Below are positions 1 to 8,040 of a stretch of DNA of 64,000 nt, piece by piece (the stretch's first letter is position 1; each line of letters starts with the position of its first letter). Source of the stretch: Streptomyces guryensis (GTDB lineage: Bacteria; Actinomycetota; Actinomycetes; Streptomycetales; Streptomycetaceae). The stretch covers positions 62,001 to 126,000 of the forward strand of contig NZ_JAJSBI010000016.1 of the NCBI RefSeq assembly GCF_021261325.1. The letters run 5' to 3'. The position numbers were made by a program, and so were the translations under genes. Under the pieces are notes generated by a model. That model was not told the DNA's origin. It saw nothing but the letters and a program-made list of their open reading frames with translations, and did no database searches.

Positions 1-2
1 GG

Positions 3-350
3 ATCGGTATCGCGCTGCTCGGGAGCGTGATGAACGCGGCGTATGCGCCCGGACTGGCGTCCGTTCCGGGGGTTCCTTCGGCGGCCTCGGCCTCGGCGGC
101 GCAGTCGCTGGGGGAGGCGTACCAGGTTGCCGCGCAGCTGGGTGGGGGTCTCGGGGCTGCCCTGCGGCGGGCCGCGCAGGACTCGTTCGTGCACGGGCTG
201 CATGTGACCTTGCTGGTCAGCGCAGTGCTGTTGCTGCTGGGGGCGGTGATGGCGCTGCGGTTGCCGCGGGTCATGCAGTGCGGGTCGCCTGCGGCGCCTG
301 TGGAGGTGCCGGCGCCACGGGAAGTTGCTGACTCCCGGGTATCGGCCTGA
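3..350 (+). CDS. MFS transporter, DHA2 (14-TM) family, C-terminal fragment
   Basis: The reading frame is already open at base 3 and stops at 350, so only the C-terminal 115 residues of a larger gene are present. It opens with GIALLGSV followed by an NAAY segment, the layout of the penultimate loop and last helices of EmrB/QacA-type drug:proton antiporters. A final helix (about LLVSAVLLLLGAVMALRL) is followed by a short polar cytoplasmic tail. Proton-driven efflux at the cytoplasmic membrane is expected from the family; the substrate cannot be inferred. The true start lies left of the window, so the internal ATG codons near base 27 are not starts. Confidence 0.75.
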   Translation: MGIALLGSVMNAAYAPGLASVPGVPSAASASAAQSLGEAYQVAAQLGGGLGAALRRAAQDSFVHGLHVTLLVSAVLLLLGAVMALRLPRVMQCGSPAAPVEVPAPREVADSRVSA

Positions 351-380
351 CCCTGCCGTAACCGGTCGTCGGTTTGCTGC

Positions 381-429
381 GGCGCCCCTGTGGCTGGTCG
401 CGCGGTTCCCCTCGCCTCGTCAGGGCGCG
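381..429. repeat. REP-like dispersed element, copy 1
   Basis: This stretch carries the motif GGCTGGTCGCGCGGTTCCCC and then a C-rich/G-rich pair (gcgcc ... ggcgcg). The same motif recurs near 25150 and 61530. It lies between the MFS stop and the acyl-CoA dehydrogenase and may act as a weak terminator. It is one of five related elements in the window. Confidence 0.55.
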
Positions 430-478
430 TGTACTGGACGTGGAGGAGACTGCACCGTAACGTCGGCCTCAAAGTCGT

Positions 479-495
479 AACTAGCGGTGCTAGTT
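479..495. promoter_or_regulatory. 17-bp palindromic operator upstream of acyl-CoA dehydrogenase
   Basis: AACTAGC-GGT-GCTAGTT is a perfect inverted repeat ending 23 bases before the ATG at 519, where a repressor would block initiation. A near-identical palindrome (14 of 17 positions) lies before the aldehyde dehydrogenase at 61603-61619. The spacing and form suit a TetR- or GntR-type dimer. No regulator gene adjoins either site. Confidence 0.65.
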
Positions 496-518
496 TTTCG
501 TGCGTGCCGGAGGGTCCT

Positions 519-1709
519 ATGTCTGCGTCCTCGAAACTGCCCCCCTTTGACCCGGCCGATCCCCTCGGCATCGACGACCTGCTGGAACCCGAGGACCTCG
601 CCGTCCGGGACACCGTGCGCGCCTGGGCCGCCGACCGGGTTCTGCCGCACGTCGCCGACTGGTACGAGCAGGGGGAGCTGCCTCAGATCCGGGAGCTTGC
701 CCGCGAACTCGGCGGCATCGGGGCCCTCGGGATGTCGCTCAGCGGGTACGGGTGTGCGGGGGCCAGTGCCGTGCAGTACGGGCTTGCCTGTCTGGAGCTG
801 GAGGCCGCCGACTCCGGGATCCGGTCCCTCGTCTCCGTGCAGGGGTCCCTCGCGATGTACGCCATCCACCGGTTCGGCAGCGAGGAGCAGAAGCAGCAGT
901 GGCTGCCGCGGATGGCCGCCGGTGAGGCCATCGGGTGCTTCGGGCTGACCGAGCCCGATCACGGGTCCGACCCCGCCTCGATGCGCACGCACGCCAAGCG
1001 GGACGGCGGCGACTGGGTCCTCAACGGGCGGAAGATGTGGATCACCAACGGGTCAGTGGCGGCCGTCGCCGTGGTGTGGGCCCAGACGGAGGACGGGATC
1101 CGCGGGTTCGTCGTGCCCACCGACAGCGCCGGGTTCTCCGCGCCGGAGATCAAGCACAAGTGGTCCCTGCGGGCCAGTGTGACGAGTGAGCTCGTCCTCG
1201 ACGACGTTCGGTTGCCCGCCGATGCCGTACTGCCCGAGGTCTTCGGCCTCAAGGGTCCGCTCAGCTGTCTCTCGCACGCCCGGTACGGCATCGTCTGGGG
1301 AGCCATGGGGGCGGCCCGCAGCTGCTTCGAGGCCGCCGTCGACTACGCGAAGTCACGGGAGCAGTTCGGGCGGCCCATCGGGGGGTTCCAGCTCACCCAG
1401 GCCAAGCTCGCCGACATGGCGGTCGAACTGCACAAGGGGATTCTGCTCGCCCACCATCTGGGGCGGCGCATGGACGCCGGCCGCCTGCGTCCCGAGCAGG
1501 TCAGCTTCGGCAAGCTCAACAACGTACGAGAGGCGATCGAGATCTGCCGTACGTCACGGACGATCCTCGGCGCCAACGGGATCTCGCTCGAATACCCCGT
1601 CATGCGGCACGCGACCAACCTCGAGTCGGTGCTGACGTACGAAGGCACCGTCGAGATGCACCAGCTCGTACTGGGCAAGGCGCTCACCGGACTCGACGCC
1701 TTCCGGTAA
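519..1709 (+). CDS. Acyl-CoA dehydrogenase, glutaryl-CoA dehydrogenase-like
   Basis: A 396-residue FAD enzyme of the acyl-CoA dehydrogenase fold. The segment DSGIRSLVSVQ (about 98-108) matches the glutaryl-CoA dehydrogenase signature, whose Arg (R102 here) holds the substrate's distal carboxylate. GCFGLTEPDHGSDP is the flavin-binding motif, and TYEGTVEMH near the C-terminus carries the predicted catalytic Glu. The family oxidises and decarboxylates glutaryl-CoA to crotonyl-CoA in lysine/tryptophan breakdown. The ATG at 519 follows a GGAGGG ribosome site; the open frame extends to 390 but that extension lacks homology and overlaps the operator at 479-495. The perfect hairpin at 1721-1745 ends the transcript. 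A related acyl-CoA substrate cannot be excluded. Confidence 0.85.
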   Translation: MSASSKLPPFDPADPLGIDDLLEPEDLAVRDTVRAWAADRVLPHVADWYEQGELPQIRELARELGGIGALGMSLSGYGCAGASAVQYGLACLELEAADSGIRSLVSVQGSLAMYAIHRFGSEEQKQQWLPRMAAGEAIGCFGLTEPDHGSDPASMRTHAKRDGGDWVLNGRKMWITNGSVAAVAVVWAQTEDGIRGFVVPTDSAGFSAPEIKHKWSLRASVTSELVLDDVRLPADAVLPEVFGLKGPLSCLSHARYGIVWGAMGAARSCFEAAVDYAKSREQFGRPIGGFQLTQAKLADMAVELHKGILLAHHLGRRMDAGRLRPEQVSFGKLNNVREAIEICRTSRTILGANGISLEYPVMRHATNLESVLTYEGTVEMHQLVLGKALTGLDAFR

Positions 1710-1720
1710 CCCTGCGCGGG

Positions 1721-1745
1721 GGCAGGGCCGGTGAGCGGCCCTGCC
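1721..1745. terminator. Bidirectional terminator between acyl-CoA dehydrogenase and SepF-like gene
   Basis: GGCAGGGCCG-gtgag-CGGCCCTGCC forms a perfect 10-bp stem with a 5-base loop, directly between two convergent stop codons. There is no T-run, as is common in streptomycetes. Confidence 0.8.
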
Positions 1746-2186
1746 TCAGCTCTGGTTGAAGAAACCGTCCGAACGGTGCTGCGCCGGCTCCCCGCTGACG
1801 ATTTCCGTGTCGGCGGGCGTGAGCAGGAACACGCGGTTGGAGACGCGGTCGATCGAACCGCGCAGGCCGAAGATGAGCCCCGCGGCGAAGTCGACGACGC
1901 GCTTGGCGTCGCCCGCCTCCATGGCGGTGAGGTTCACGATGACCGGAACGCCCTCGCGGAACAGCTCACCGATGGCGCGGGCGTCCCGGAAGCTGTCCGG
2001 GGTCACCGTGCCGATACGGCGGTCCTTTTCCTCGGCGGCGTCCGAGGCCACCTTGACCCGCGGGTCGGTGACCCAGGCATCCCCGGGCTGCTCGGTCCCT
2101 TCGGAGTAGTCGTCGTCGTAGTAACGCTCGTCATCGTTGTCGTCAACGAGGCCAAGCCAGGCACTCGCCTTGCGTACCGATCCCAT
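1746..2186 (-). CDS. sflA: SepF-like cell-division protein
   Basis: A 146-residue cytoplasmic protein. Residues 1-45 are acidic and disordered (DDNDDERYYDDDYSEG). The SepF core follows at about 60-135 with the typical stretch VPVIVNLTAMEAGDAKRVVDFAAGL and a C-terminal TPADTEI strand. SepF proteins bind the FtsZ tail and help organise Z-rings. Streptomyces carry one full-length SepF beside ftsZ plus shorter SepF-like paralogues (SflA, SflB) that limit ectopic Z-ring assembly. The length and the lack of division-cluster neighbours point to a paralogue; the sflA name rests on memory of size and location. No obvious N-terminal amphipathic membrane helix is seen. Confidence 0.8.
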   Translation of the reverse strand: MGSVRKASAWLGLVDDNDDERYYDDDYSEGTEQPGDAWVTDPRVKVASDAAEEKDRRIGTVTPDSFRDARAIGELFREGVPVIVNLTAMEAGDAKRVVDFAAGLIFGLRGSIDRVSNRVFLLTPADTEIVSGEPAQHRSDGFFNQS

Positions 2187-2497
2187 GGACGCCTCCTCTC
2201 ACAGCGGTCCTTCTGCTTTCCGCATCCCTATCGTCATCCATGATGCGGTTGGCGCGCCAAGTGGATAGACGCCGCACGGGGGGTTTGTGACGGTACTGGT
2301 GCAGAGCGAATCCGTCGAGAGCCCGCGTTTCCCAAGGGTCTTGCTGTACACGGATGCTGACTGTGAGTGAAATATGATTCTTCACGGCGTACGGGTGACG
2401 AGCGGTGCGTACGGGTGAACGGAGCGGTCGATACGATGCGGCAGCTCAACGCCGTATCAGCGGCATCGGAAGTCGCACGCGTCACGGGGGGATCGTC
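2187..2497. other. Divergent intergenic region, SepF-like / DUF5685
   Basis: These 311 bases hold no convincing gene. They contain the perfect 12-bp palindrome TTGGCGCGCCAA (2249-2260), a relatively AT-rich stretch near 2365-2383, and a tandem direct repeat whose 20- and 22-base copies share GCGTACGGGTGA and GAGCGGT (2387-2428). Both divergent promoters probably lie here, but none can be assigned with confidence. Confidence 0.5.
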
Positions 2498-3661
2498 GTG
2501 TTCGGAATCGTCAGGCCCTGCCGGCATCGGCTCGGTGAGAGCCTCAAGTCCCAATGGGTTGCGCATTTGTGTGGACTGTGTCTCGCGTTGCGCAAGGATC
2601 ACGGGCAGTTCGCGAGAGTGGTGACCAACTACGACGGGCTGCTCATATCGGTTCTGACGGAGGCTCAGGCCGAGCAGGCGGCCGGCCGGCGGCGTACGGC
2701 CGGGCCCTGTCCGCTGCGCGGGATGCGTACCGCGTCCGTCGCGCAGGGAGAAGGAGCGCGGCTCGCGGCCGCCGTGTCGCTGGTCCTCGCCGCGGCCAAG
2801 GTGCGGGACCACGTTGCCGACGGGGACGGGCTGCTGGCGCGGAAACCGGTGGCGCTCGCCGCGCGCCGGGTGGCCTCGAGCTGGAGCGCGGCGGGGGCCC
2901 GTACCGGATCCGATGTCGGGTTCGACACCGCGGTGCTAGTGGACGCCGTGGACCGGCAGATCGGTGTCGAGGCGCTCGCCGGGCCCGGGACGCCGGTGCT
3001 GACGGTCACCGAACCGACCGAGACGGCGACCGCGGCGGCCTTCGCGCACACCGCCGTCCTGGCCGGACGGCCGGGCAACGCCGAGCCGCTCGCCGAGGCC
3101 GGGCGGCTGTTCGGACGGCTCGCGCATCTCCTGGACGCCGTGGAGGACAGAGAGGCTGACGCCGCGTCGGGTGCCTGGAACCCGCTCACTGCGACCGCGA
3201 CCCCGCTCGCCGAGGCCCGGCGGCTCGCCGACGACGCCCTGCACGGGATACGGCTCGCGCTGCGTGAGGTGGCGTTCGCCGACAGCAGGCTCGCCCACCG
3301 GCTGCTCGTGCACGAACTGCGCACCTCCGTCGACCGTGCCTTCGGTACGGCGCACGGGTCTGCGCCGTCGCTGTCGGGGCCGTACGCGCCGCCCGGCGGT
3401 CCCGGCGGGCCGTTCCCGCCGCCGCGACGCGACCGGCGCGGACTGCTGGCGGGTTGCGCGGTGTGGGCCGGCCTCGCCTGCACGTGCCAGATGTGCTGCG
3501 GCGAGTACGAGGATCCGTGGAGCCGTGAGCGCAAGGAAGGCTTCTGCAACGACACCGACTGCGGCGACTGCGGCGACTGTTGCGATTGCTGTGACTGCAG
3601 CTGCGACTGCTGCAATTGCTGTGATGGGTGCGATTGCTGCGACTGCGGGTGCGACTGCTGA
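2498..3661 (+). CDS. DUF5685-family protein with a cysteine-saturated C-terminal tail
   Basis: A 387-residue cytoplasmic protein of unknown function. The N-terminus (FGIVRPCRHRLGESL, then HLCGLCLALRKDHG and TNYDGLLISVL) matches actinobacterial DUF5685 proteins, with paired cysteines. The middle is alanine-rich and helical. Residues about 285-305 are a Pro/Gly linker. The last roughly 40 residues contain about 19 cysteines in CD/CC/CG steps, and five more precede them (GCAVWAGLACTCQMCC). Such density suggests metal binding (Zn, Cu or Fe-S), but no known cluster motif is evident. The GTG at 2498 is chosen for its GGGGGGATC ribosome site and because family similarity begins there. Confidence 0.75.
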   Translation: MFGIVRPCRHRLGESLKSQWVAHLCGLCLALRKDHGQFARVVTNYDGLLISVLTEAQAEQAAGRRRTAGPCPLRGMRTASVAQGEGARLAAAVSLVLAAAKVRDHVADGDGLLARKPVALAARRVASSWSAAGARTGSDVGFDTAVLVDAVDRQIGVEALAGPGTPVLTVTEPTETATAAAFAHTAVLAGRPGNAEPLAEAGRLFGRLAHLLDAVEDREADAASGAWNPLTATATPLAEARRLADDALHGIRLALREVAFADSRLAHRLLVHELRTSVDRAFGTAHGSAPSLSGPYAPPGGPGGPFPPPRRDRRGLLAGCAVWAGLACTCQMCCGEYEDPWSRERKEGFCNDTDCGDCGDCCDCCDCSCDCCNCCDGCDCCDCGCDC

Positions 3662-3710
3662 TTGCGCCCAAGCGGTGGGTTGCGATGGTGCGTTCGCGGG
3701 TGCGGGGCGG

Positions 3711-3780
3711 TCGTGGTTGCTCGCGCCCACTTGGCGGAGCCGTAAATCGACACAGCCCCGCGCCCCTTCGGGCGCGGGGC
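3711..3780. repeat. REP-like element, copy 2, with rho-independent-type terminator
   Basis: The element runs from TCGTGGTTGCTCGCGCCCAC to a perfect 11-bp hairpin, GCCCCGCGCCC-cttc-GGGCGCGGGGC (3755-3780). It resembles the element near 48457-48513. It sits between convergent genes and probably terminates the DUF5685 transcript. Confidence 0.75.
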
Positions 3781-3788
3781 GCGTGCCG

Positions 3789-4021
3789 TCAGTTTTTCAG
3801 TTCCGGAGGCGAGATCTGGGACTTCGTGATCGCCGAGCCCGTCGTGCCCCACTTCTGGTCCGTCACCATGGAGAGCCCGCTGTCCTTTCGGGTGGCGAAA
3901 TCCTGGCCGTCGTTGATGTCTCGTCCGCACCCGAGCCGCATGCCGTGAGCAGCAGAGTGGCCGACGTGATCAGGGTGAAAGGTGCAAAGAGATTTCTGCG
4001 GGTGCGCGTGAGCGGGCGCAT
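3789..4021 (-). pseudogene. Small secreted lipoprotein interrupted by a one-base frameshift
   Basis: From ATG 4021 (preceded by AGGAG) the minus strand encodes a lipoprotein signal peptide: MRPLTRTRR, a hydrophobic stretch, and the lipobox LLTAC. About eight residues later the frame leaves the coding pattern and stops at 3863. The -1 frame resumes a G/C-third-position pattern (DINDGQDFATRKDSGLSMV ... SPPELKN) and stops at 3789. Adding one G where GAGAC would be GAGGAC gives one continuous lipoprotein of about 77 residues. This is either a recent pseudogene or a base-call error. The function of the mature part is unknown. Confidence 0.6.
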
Positions 4022-4432
4022 CGTGTGCGGTCTCCTGGAAGCAGGGAGGAGTGAAGAAGGCGCGAGGGGAGGGGTGCGTGCGCGTGTGAAGGAGAAGCGG
4101 GAGAACGCGAAAGGCACCCGGTCAGGGCGCGCAGTGGGGTCGGCTCAACAGGAACAGGACCACACTCGACCGAAGTCGATGTGGGAGCGCGTGACCAGCC
4201 ACTGCTGTGGATGCATGGGCCAAGTGGAACAGGCATCCGGTTCCGCGTCAACTGACCTGAGACGCGCGGCTCACATGCCGGACAGCCTTGACAGTGAGGG
4301 GAAACGGCCCCGTACAGTCGACGGACGGCCCTGCTGAGGGGCTCGGCCGTATCGCGCTGCCGCTGTGCGCAGCCCGGCGCGTCCGTGTGAAGGCATCCAC
4401 CGTGTTCGACCTACGCGTCACGGAGCCTTCCC
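4022..4432. other. Gene-poor region upstream of the decayed transporter operon
   Basis: These 411 bases hold no credible gene on either strand, although a substrate-binding-protein gene would normally precede an amino-acid ABC permease. A promoter-like pair TTGACA (4288-4293) and TACAGT (4313-4318), spaced by 19 bases, could drive the operon at 4433. A stretch at 4328-4389 is open but has no start codon. Confidence 0.45.
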
Positions 4433-4981
4433 ATGTCCTCCGACACCCTCGCCAAGATCCCCGCCGCGCCGGACATACCTGAGCGCGCGGACGCCCTTCC
4501 CATCGTTCCGCAGCGCCGGTTCGGCCAGTGGGCCGCCGCAGTCCTCGTTCTGGCGTTCCTGGGGCTCGCACTCAACTCCGCACTGCGCAACCAGGCGTTC
4601 CAGTGGGACGTCGTCGCCGACTGCTTCACCTCGGACTCGGTGCTGCGCGGACTGTGGTTCACCCTGTGGCTGACCGCGGTCGTGATGGTGCTCGGCCGGT
4701 GGCGGCGCCGGCGGCGGATCGTGCTGCCGCAGGCGATGCGCTCCATCGTGCCGCCCGCCGGGAACATGCTGATCGGCACCCTCAAGGGCACCTCCACCGT
4801 CAGCGTCTTCGCGGTGAACGACCTGCTCTTCTCGGCGCAGCTGATCTACCACCGCACGTACCAGGTCATTCCGCTGCTGATGGTGGCCACCCTCTGGTAC
4901 ACCGTCGTCACCTCGGTGCTCGGCGTCGGCCAGTACCACGTGGAGAAGCACTACGCCCGCGGTTCGGAGCGGGCGCGATGA
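4433..4981 (+). pseudogene. Amino-acid-type ABC transporter permease with internal in-frame deletion
   Basis: This frame encodes 182 residues, whereas polar amino-acid ABC permeases of this kind have about 280-300. Residues 1-88 match a family N-terminus (cytoplasmic tail, first helix, LRGLWFTLWLTAVVMVLG). At 88-92 the sequence jumps to RRIVLPQAMRSIVPPAGN, the second half of the EAA loop, then continues through the last helices to VGQYHVEKHYARGS. Roughly 100 residues are missing, including central helices and the first half of the EAA loop that docks on the ATPase. Reading frame, ribosome site and the ATGA overlap with the next gene are intact. Transport function is very unlikely. Confidence 0.75.
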
Positions 4982-6732
4982 GGCCCTCCCTGGTGATCGT
5001 CGGGGCCGGTCCGCGGGGGACCGGCCTCATCGAGCGGATCGCCGCCAACGCGCCCGAGCTGTACGCCGGTCCGGGCCTCGACATCCATCTCGTCGACCCC
5101 CATCCGCCGGGCTCCGGACGGATCTGGCGCGCCGCGCAGTCGCCGCTGCTGTGGATGAACTCCCATGCCGAGGACGTCACCATGTTCACCGACGAGACGG
5201 TGGCCATGGAAGGCCCGGTGCGGGAGGGGCCCACGCTGCACGAGTGGGCCGGCATCGACGGTCGTACCTTTGCGGACCGGCAGCTGCAGGGGGCCTATCT
5301 GCGCTGGGTGCACAAGGAGGCCGTGGCGGCGCTTCCCCCGTCGGTCACCGTCCACCATCATCCTCGGCGCGCCCTGCGGGTCGGCGGGCCGCGCGAAGGG
5401 CGCCAGCAGGTGTGGCTGGAGGGGCGGCCGCGTCCGCTGCTCGCCGACCTGGTCGTGCTCGCGCTCGGTCACCTCGACGCCGAACTCGACGAACAGCAGG
5501 ACGAGTTGGCGGAGTACGCCAGGATCCACGGGCTCGTTCATCTGCCGCCCGACTTCACCGCCGACAGCGACCTGTCCTCGCTGGGGGCCGGCGAACCCGT
5601 CCTGGTGCGCGGGTTCGGCCTGGCCTTCGTCGACCTGATGGTCCTGCTCACGGAAGGGCGGGGCGGACGGTACGAGGGCGACACCTATGTGCCGTCGGGA
5701 CAGGAGCCGGTGCTGTACGTCGGATCGCGGCGCGGAGTGCCGTACCACTCCAAGATCGGCTACGACTGGAGTGGTGAACGGCCACCGCTGCCGCGGTTCT
5801 TCGGACCGGCCGAGGTCGGGGAACTGCTCGGCCGGGCGGGCGGGTTCGACTTCCGGCGGGACGTGTGGCCGCTGGTGGAGAAGGAGCTGGGGTTCGCCCA
5901 CTACCACCGGCTGTTCACCGTGCATCCCGAGCGCACGCGCATGGCCTGGGCCGACTTCGAGGAGAAGTACGCCGCCGGGAACGCGGCCGAGGTCCAGGCG
6001 CTGGTGTCGTCCGCCGTGCCCGATCCGGCCGACCGGCTGGACCTCGCCGCCCTCGACCATCCGCTGGACGGAGTGCACTACGGGTCGTCCGAGGAGTTCC
6101 AGGACGGGCTGCGCACCTATGTCGAGCATGACCTGAGCCGACGTCATGATGCCGAACACAGCCCGGACCTGGCGGTCTTCCTCGGGCTGCTCTCCGTCTA
6201 CGGGCAGCTCGTCCGGCTCGGGGACATCGGGCCCTGGTGGCACGGGTTCTTCAGCTATCTGGCCTCCGGTCCGCCCGGGCCCCGGCTGCGGCAGCTGCTC
6301 GCGCTGTCCCGGGCCGGGGTGCTGAGGTTCGTGGGCGCCGACATGGCCGTCACCGCCGAGGACGGGGTGTTCCGGGCGACGAGCCCGACCGTGCCGGGTG
6401 CCGTCGTCGAGGCGCGGGCGCTGGTGGAGGCACGACTGCCGGAACCGACGGTCGGGCGGGCGCTGGACGCGCTCCTGCGGGAGCTGAGCGCCGACGGGGC
6501 CGCCGAGACGCCGCAAGGGCTGTTGCGCGTGGCGCCGGGCGACGGACGGGTCCTCGACCGGGCCGGGCGGCCGCATCCCCGGCGGTTCGCACTCGGTCCG
6601 TTCACCGACGGACGTACGCCCGGAGCCTTCACCCGGCCGCGCACCGGCGGGCCCGCGTTCCGGCAGAACGACGCGGCCGCGCGAGCCGTACTGCGGTTCC
6701 TGGCCGCACTCGCCTCCGAGGCGGCCGCATGA
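4978..6732 (+). CDS. FAD/NAD(P)-binding oxidoreductase-like protein
   Basis: A 584-residue protein starting at the ATG that overlaps the permease stop (ATGA). VIVGAGPRGTGLIERI at residues 6-21 is a Rossmann FAD-binding motif of the NAD_binding_9 (PF13454) type, related to lysine/ornithine N-hydroxylase-like flavoproteins. LLWMNSHAEDVTMFTDE and the later VLVRGFGLAFVDLMVLLTEGRG are typical of that family. Its place between ABC transporter remnants and two FMN monooxygenases suggests oxidation of a scavenged organosulfur or amino-acid-like compound, but the substrate is not known. The frame is intact over its whole length, unlike the transporter genes on both sides. Confidence 0.75.
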   Translation: MRPSLVIVGAGPRGTGLIERIAANAPELYAGPGLDIHLVDPHPPGSGRIWRAAQSPLLWMNSHAEDVTMFTDETVAMEGPVREGPTLHEWAGIDGRTFADRQLQGAYLRWVHKEAVAALPPSVTVHHHPRRALRVGGPREGRQQVWLEGRPRPLLADLVVLALGHLDAELDEQQDELAEYARIHGLVHLPPDFTADSDLSSLGAGEPVLVRGFGLAFVDLMVLLTEGRGGRYEGDTYVPSGQEPVLYVGSRRGVPYHSKIGYDWSGERPPLPRFFGPAEVGELLGRAGGFDFRRDVWPLVEKELGFAHYHRLFTVHPERTRMAWADFEEKYAAGNAAEVQALVSSAVPDPADRLDLAALDHPLDGVHYGSSEEFQDGLRTYVEHDLSRRHDAEHSPDLAVFLGLLSVYGQLVRLGDIGPWWHGFFSYLASGPPGPRLRQLLALSRAGVLRFVGADMAVTAEDGVFRATSPTVPGAVVEARALVEARLPEPTVGRALDALLRELSADGAAETPQGLLRVAPGDGRVLDRAGRPHPRRFALGPFTDGRTPGAFTRPRTGGPAFRQNDAAARAVLRFLAALASEAAA

Positions 6733-6763
6733 CATCCCCGAACCGACTGCGAGGAACCCCGCG

Positions 6764-6946
6764 ATGAGCGTCATGGCCGACATCAGATCCGTCCACAGGA
6801 GCTTCGGCGCGCTCGAAGTCCTCAAGGGCATCGACCTGGAAGTGCGCACCGGAGAGTTCACCGTCGTCCTCGGCCCCTCCGGCTCCGGCAGGTCGACGCT
6901 GCTGCGCACCACGCGGACACGGGCGTTTCTCTCCAAGGTTCTCTGA
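6764..6946 (+). pseudogene. Amino-acid-type ABC transporter ATPase with internal in-frame deletion
   Basis: Only 60 codons remain of a gene that normally has about 250. The N-terminus (SVHRSFGALEVLKGIDLEV ... TVVLGPSGSGRSTLLR) is a normal nucleotide-binding domain up to the P-loop, except that the Walker A lysine is Arg. After residue 48 it jumps to RTRAFLSKVL, typical of the extreme C-terminus of polar amino-acid ABC ATPases. The Q-loop, LSGGQ signature, Walker B and switch His are all gone, so ATPase activity is excluded. The start has a GCGAGGA ribosome site, and the stop lies 14 bases before the next gene. Confidence 0.75.
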
Positions 6947-6960
6947 AAGGTTCCCCCCAC

Positions 6961-8040
6961 ATGACCTCATCGAACGGCCGGGGGCGGTTGCACCTGGCCG
7001 CCGCTCTGGACCAGGCGGCGGTGTTCGACGCGGGCTCCCACGTCGAGCTGGCGCGGCTCGCCGAGCGCGGCGGCCTGGACTTCGTCACCCTGGACGACAC
7101 CTTCGCCCGCCCCGGCCCCGACGCGCTCGCCGTCCTGTCCCGCGTCGCCCCCGCCACCGCCCGCATCGGCCTGGTCCCCACCGTCACGACCACGCACACC
7201 GAGCCCTTCCACGTCCAGGCCGCCGTCGCCACCCTCGACTGGGTCAGCCGCGGCCGGGCCGGCTGGCGGATCGAGGTGTCCACCACCGAGGGCGAGGCCC
7301 GCCTCTTCGGCCGCCGGCATGCCGTACCCGCCGACGAGCTGTGGCGCGAGGCAGGCGAAGTCGCCGACGTGGCCGCCAGGTTGTGGGACAGCCGGGAGGA
7401 CGACGCCGAGACACGGGACCTGACGACCGGCCGCTTCATCGGCCGGGACAAACTGCACCACGTCGACTTCGCCGGGGGCGGCTTCTCGGTGAAGGGTCCC
7501 TCGATCGTGCCGCGGCCCCCGCAGGGCCACCCCGTCCGCGTGGTCGACGCCACCGAGGGGCATGCCCGGCGCACCGCCGCCCGGTACGCCGACGTGGCCC
7601 TCGTACGGGCCGCGAGCCCCGCGCAGGTCGCCGCCGTCCGCGACCAGCTCCGCCAACTGGCCTCGGAGTTCGGCCGCAACCCCGACACGCTGCGCGTCCT
7701 CGCGAGCCTCCTCGTCGACCTCGGCGGCGGCGAGCACGCGGCCGAGCCGGGCCACGGAGGAGGCGGCCCCCGGCAGACCGTGCAGGGCCCGCTGTACCGG
7801 GGTGGCCCCGTGGACCTCGCCGAGCTGATCGCCGGCTGGCACGCGGACGGTGTCGTCGACGGCTTCCACCTCACGCCCACCGAGCCGCGCCGTGACCTGG
7901 AGCGGCTCGTCAACGGCACGGTGGCGCTGCTCCAGCACCGCGGTCTGTTCCGCACCTTCTACCCGGGCAGCACCCTCAGGGAGCACCTGGGTCTTGCCAG
8001 GCCCGCCAACCGGTACGCCGTGACAGGGGGAGCGTCATGA
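6961..8040 (+). CDS. LLM-class flavin-dependent oxidoreductase
   Basis: A 359-residue TIM-barrel protein of the bacterial luciferase superfamily, which uses reduced FMN and oxygen. Family features are the N-terminal LAAALDQAA strand, LDFVTLDDTF (about 40-49), a central IGLVPTVTTTHTEPFHVQ, WVSRGRAGWRIEVS, and a C-terminal ELIAGWHADGVVDGFHLTP. A strong AGGTTCCCCCC segment precedes ATG 6961. The stop overlaps the next start (ATGA at 8037-8040), so the two monooxygenases are translationally coupled. In related clusters such pairs act in sulfur scavenging from organic thioethers or sulfonates; here that is inference. Confidence 0.85.
   Translation: MTSSNGRGRLHLAAALDQAAVFDAGSHVELARLAERGGLDFVTLDDTFARPGPDALAVLSRVAPATARIGLVPTVTTTHTEPFHVQAAVATLDWVSRGRAGWRIEVSTTEGEARLFGRRHAVPADELWREAGEVADVAARLWDSREDDAETRDLTTGRFIGRDKLHHVDFAGGGFSVKGPSIVPRPPQGHPVRVVDATEGHARRTAARYADVALVRAASPAQVAAVRDQLRQLASEFGRNPDTLRVLASLLVDLGGGEHAAEPGHGGGGPRQTVQGPLYRGGPVDLAELIAGWHADGVVDGFHLTPTEPRRDLERLVNGTVALLQHRGLFRTFYPGSTLREHLGLARPANRYAVTGGAS

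Noticed and set aside
390..518. N-terminal extension of the acyl-CoA dehydrogenase
   Set aside because: It translates a REP-like element and an operator, has no family similarity, and ATG 519 has its own GGAGGG.
2665..3930. A 421-codon minus-strand frame opposite the DUF5685 gene
   Set aside because: Its SQQSQQS-type repeats are the antisense reading of the cysteine tail, and the plus strand has family similarity and a ribosome site.
4328..4389. Cysteine-containing leader peptide before the decayed ABC operon (a sulfur attenuator)
   Set aside because: The stretch has a CRC triplet and a stop, but no ATG, GTG or TTG start in frame.
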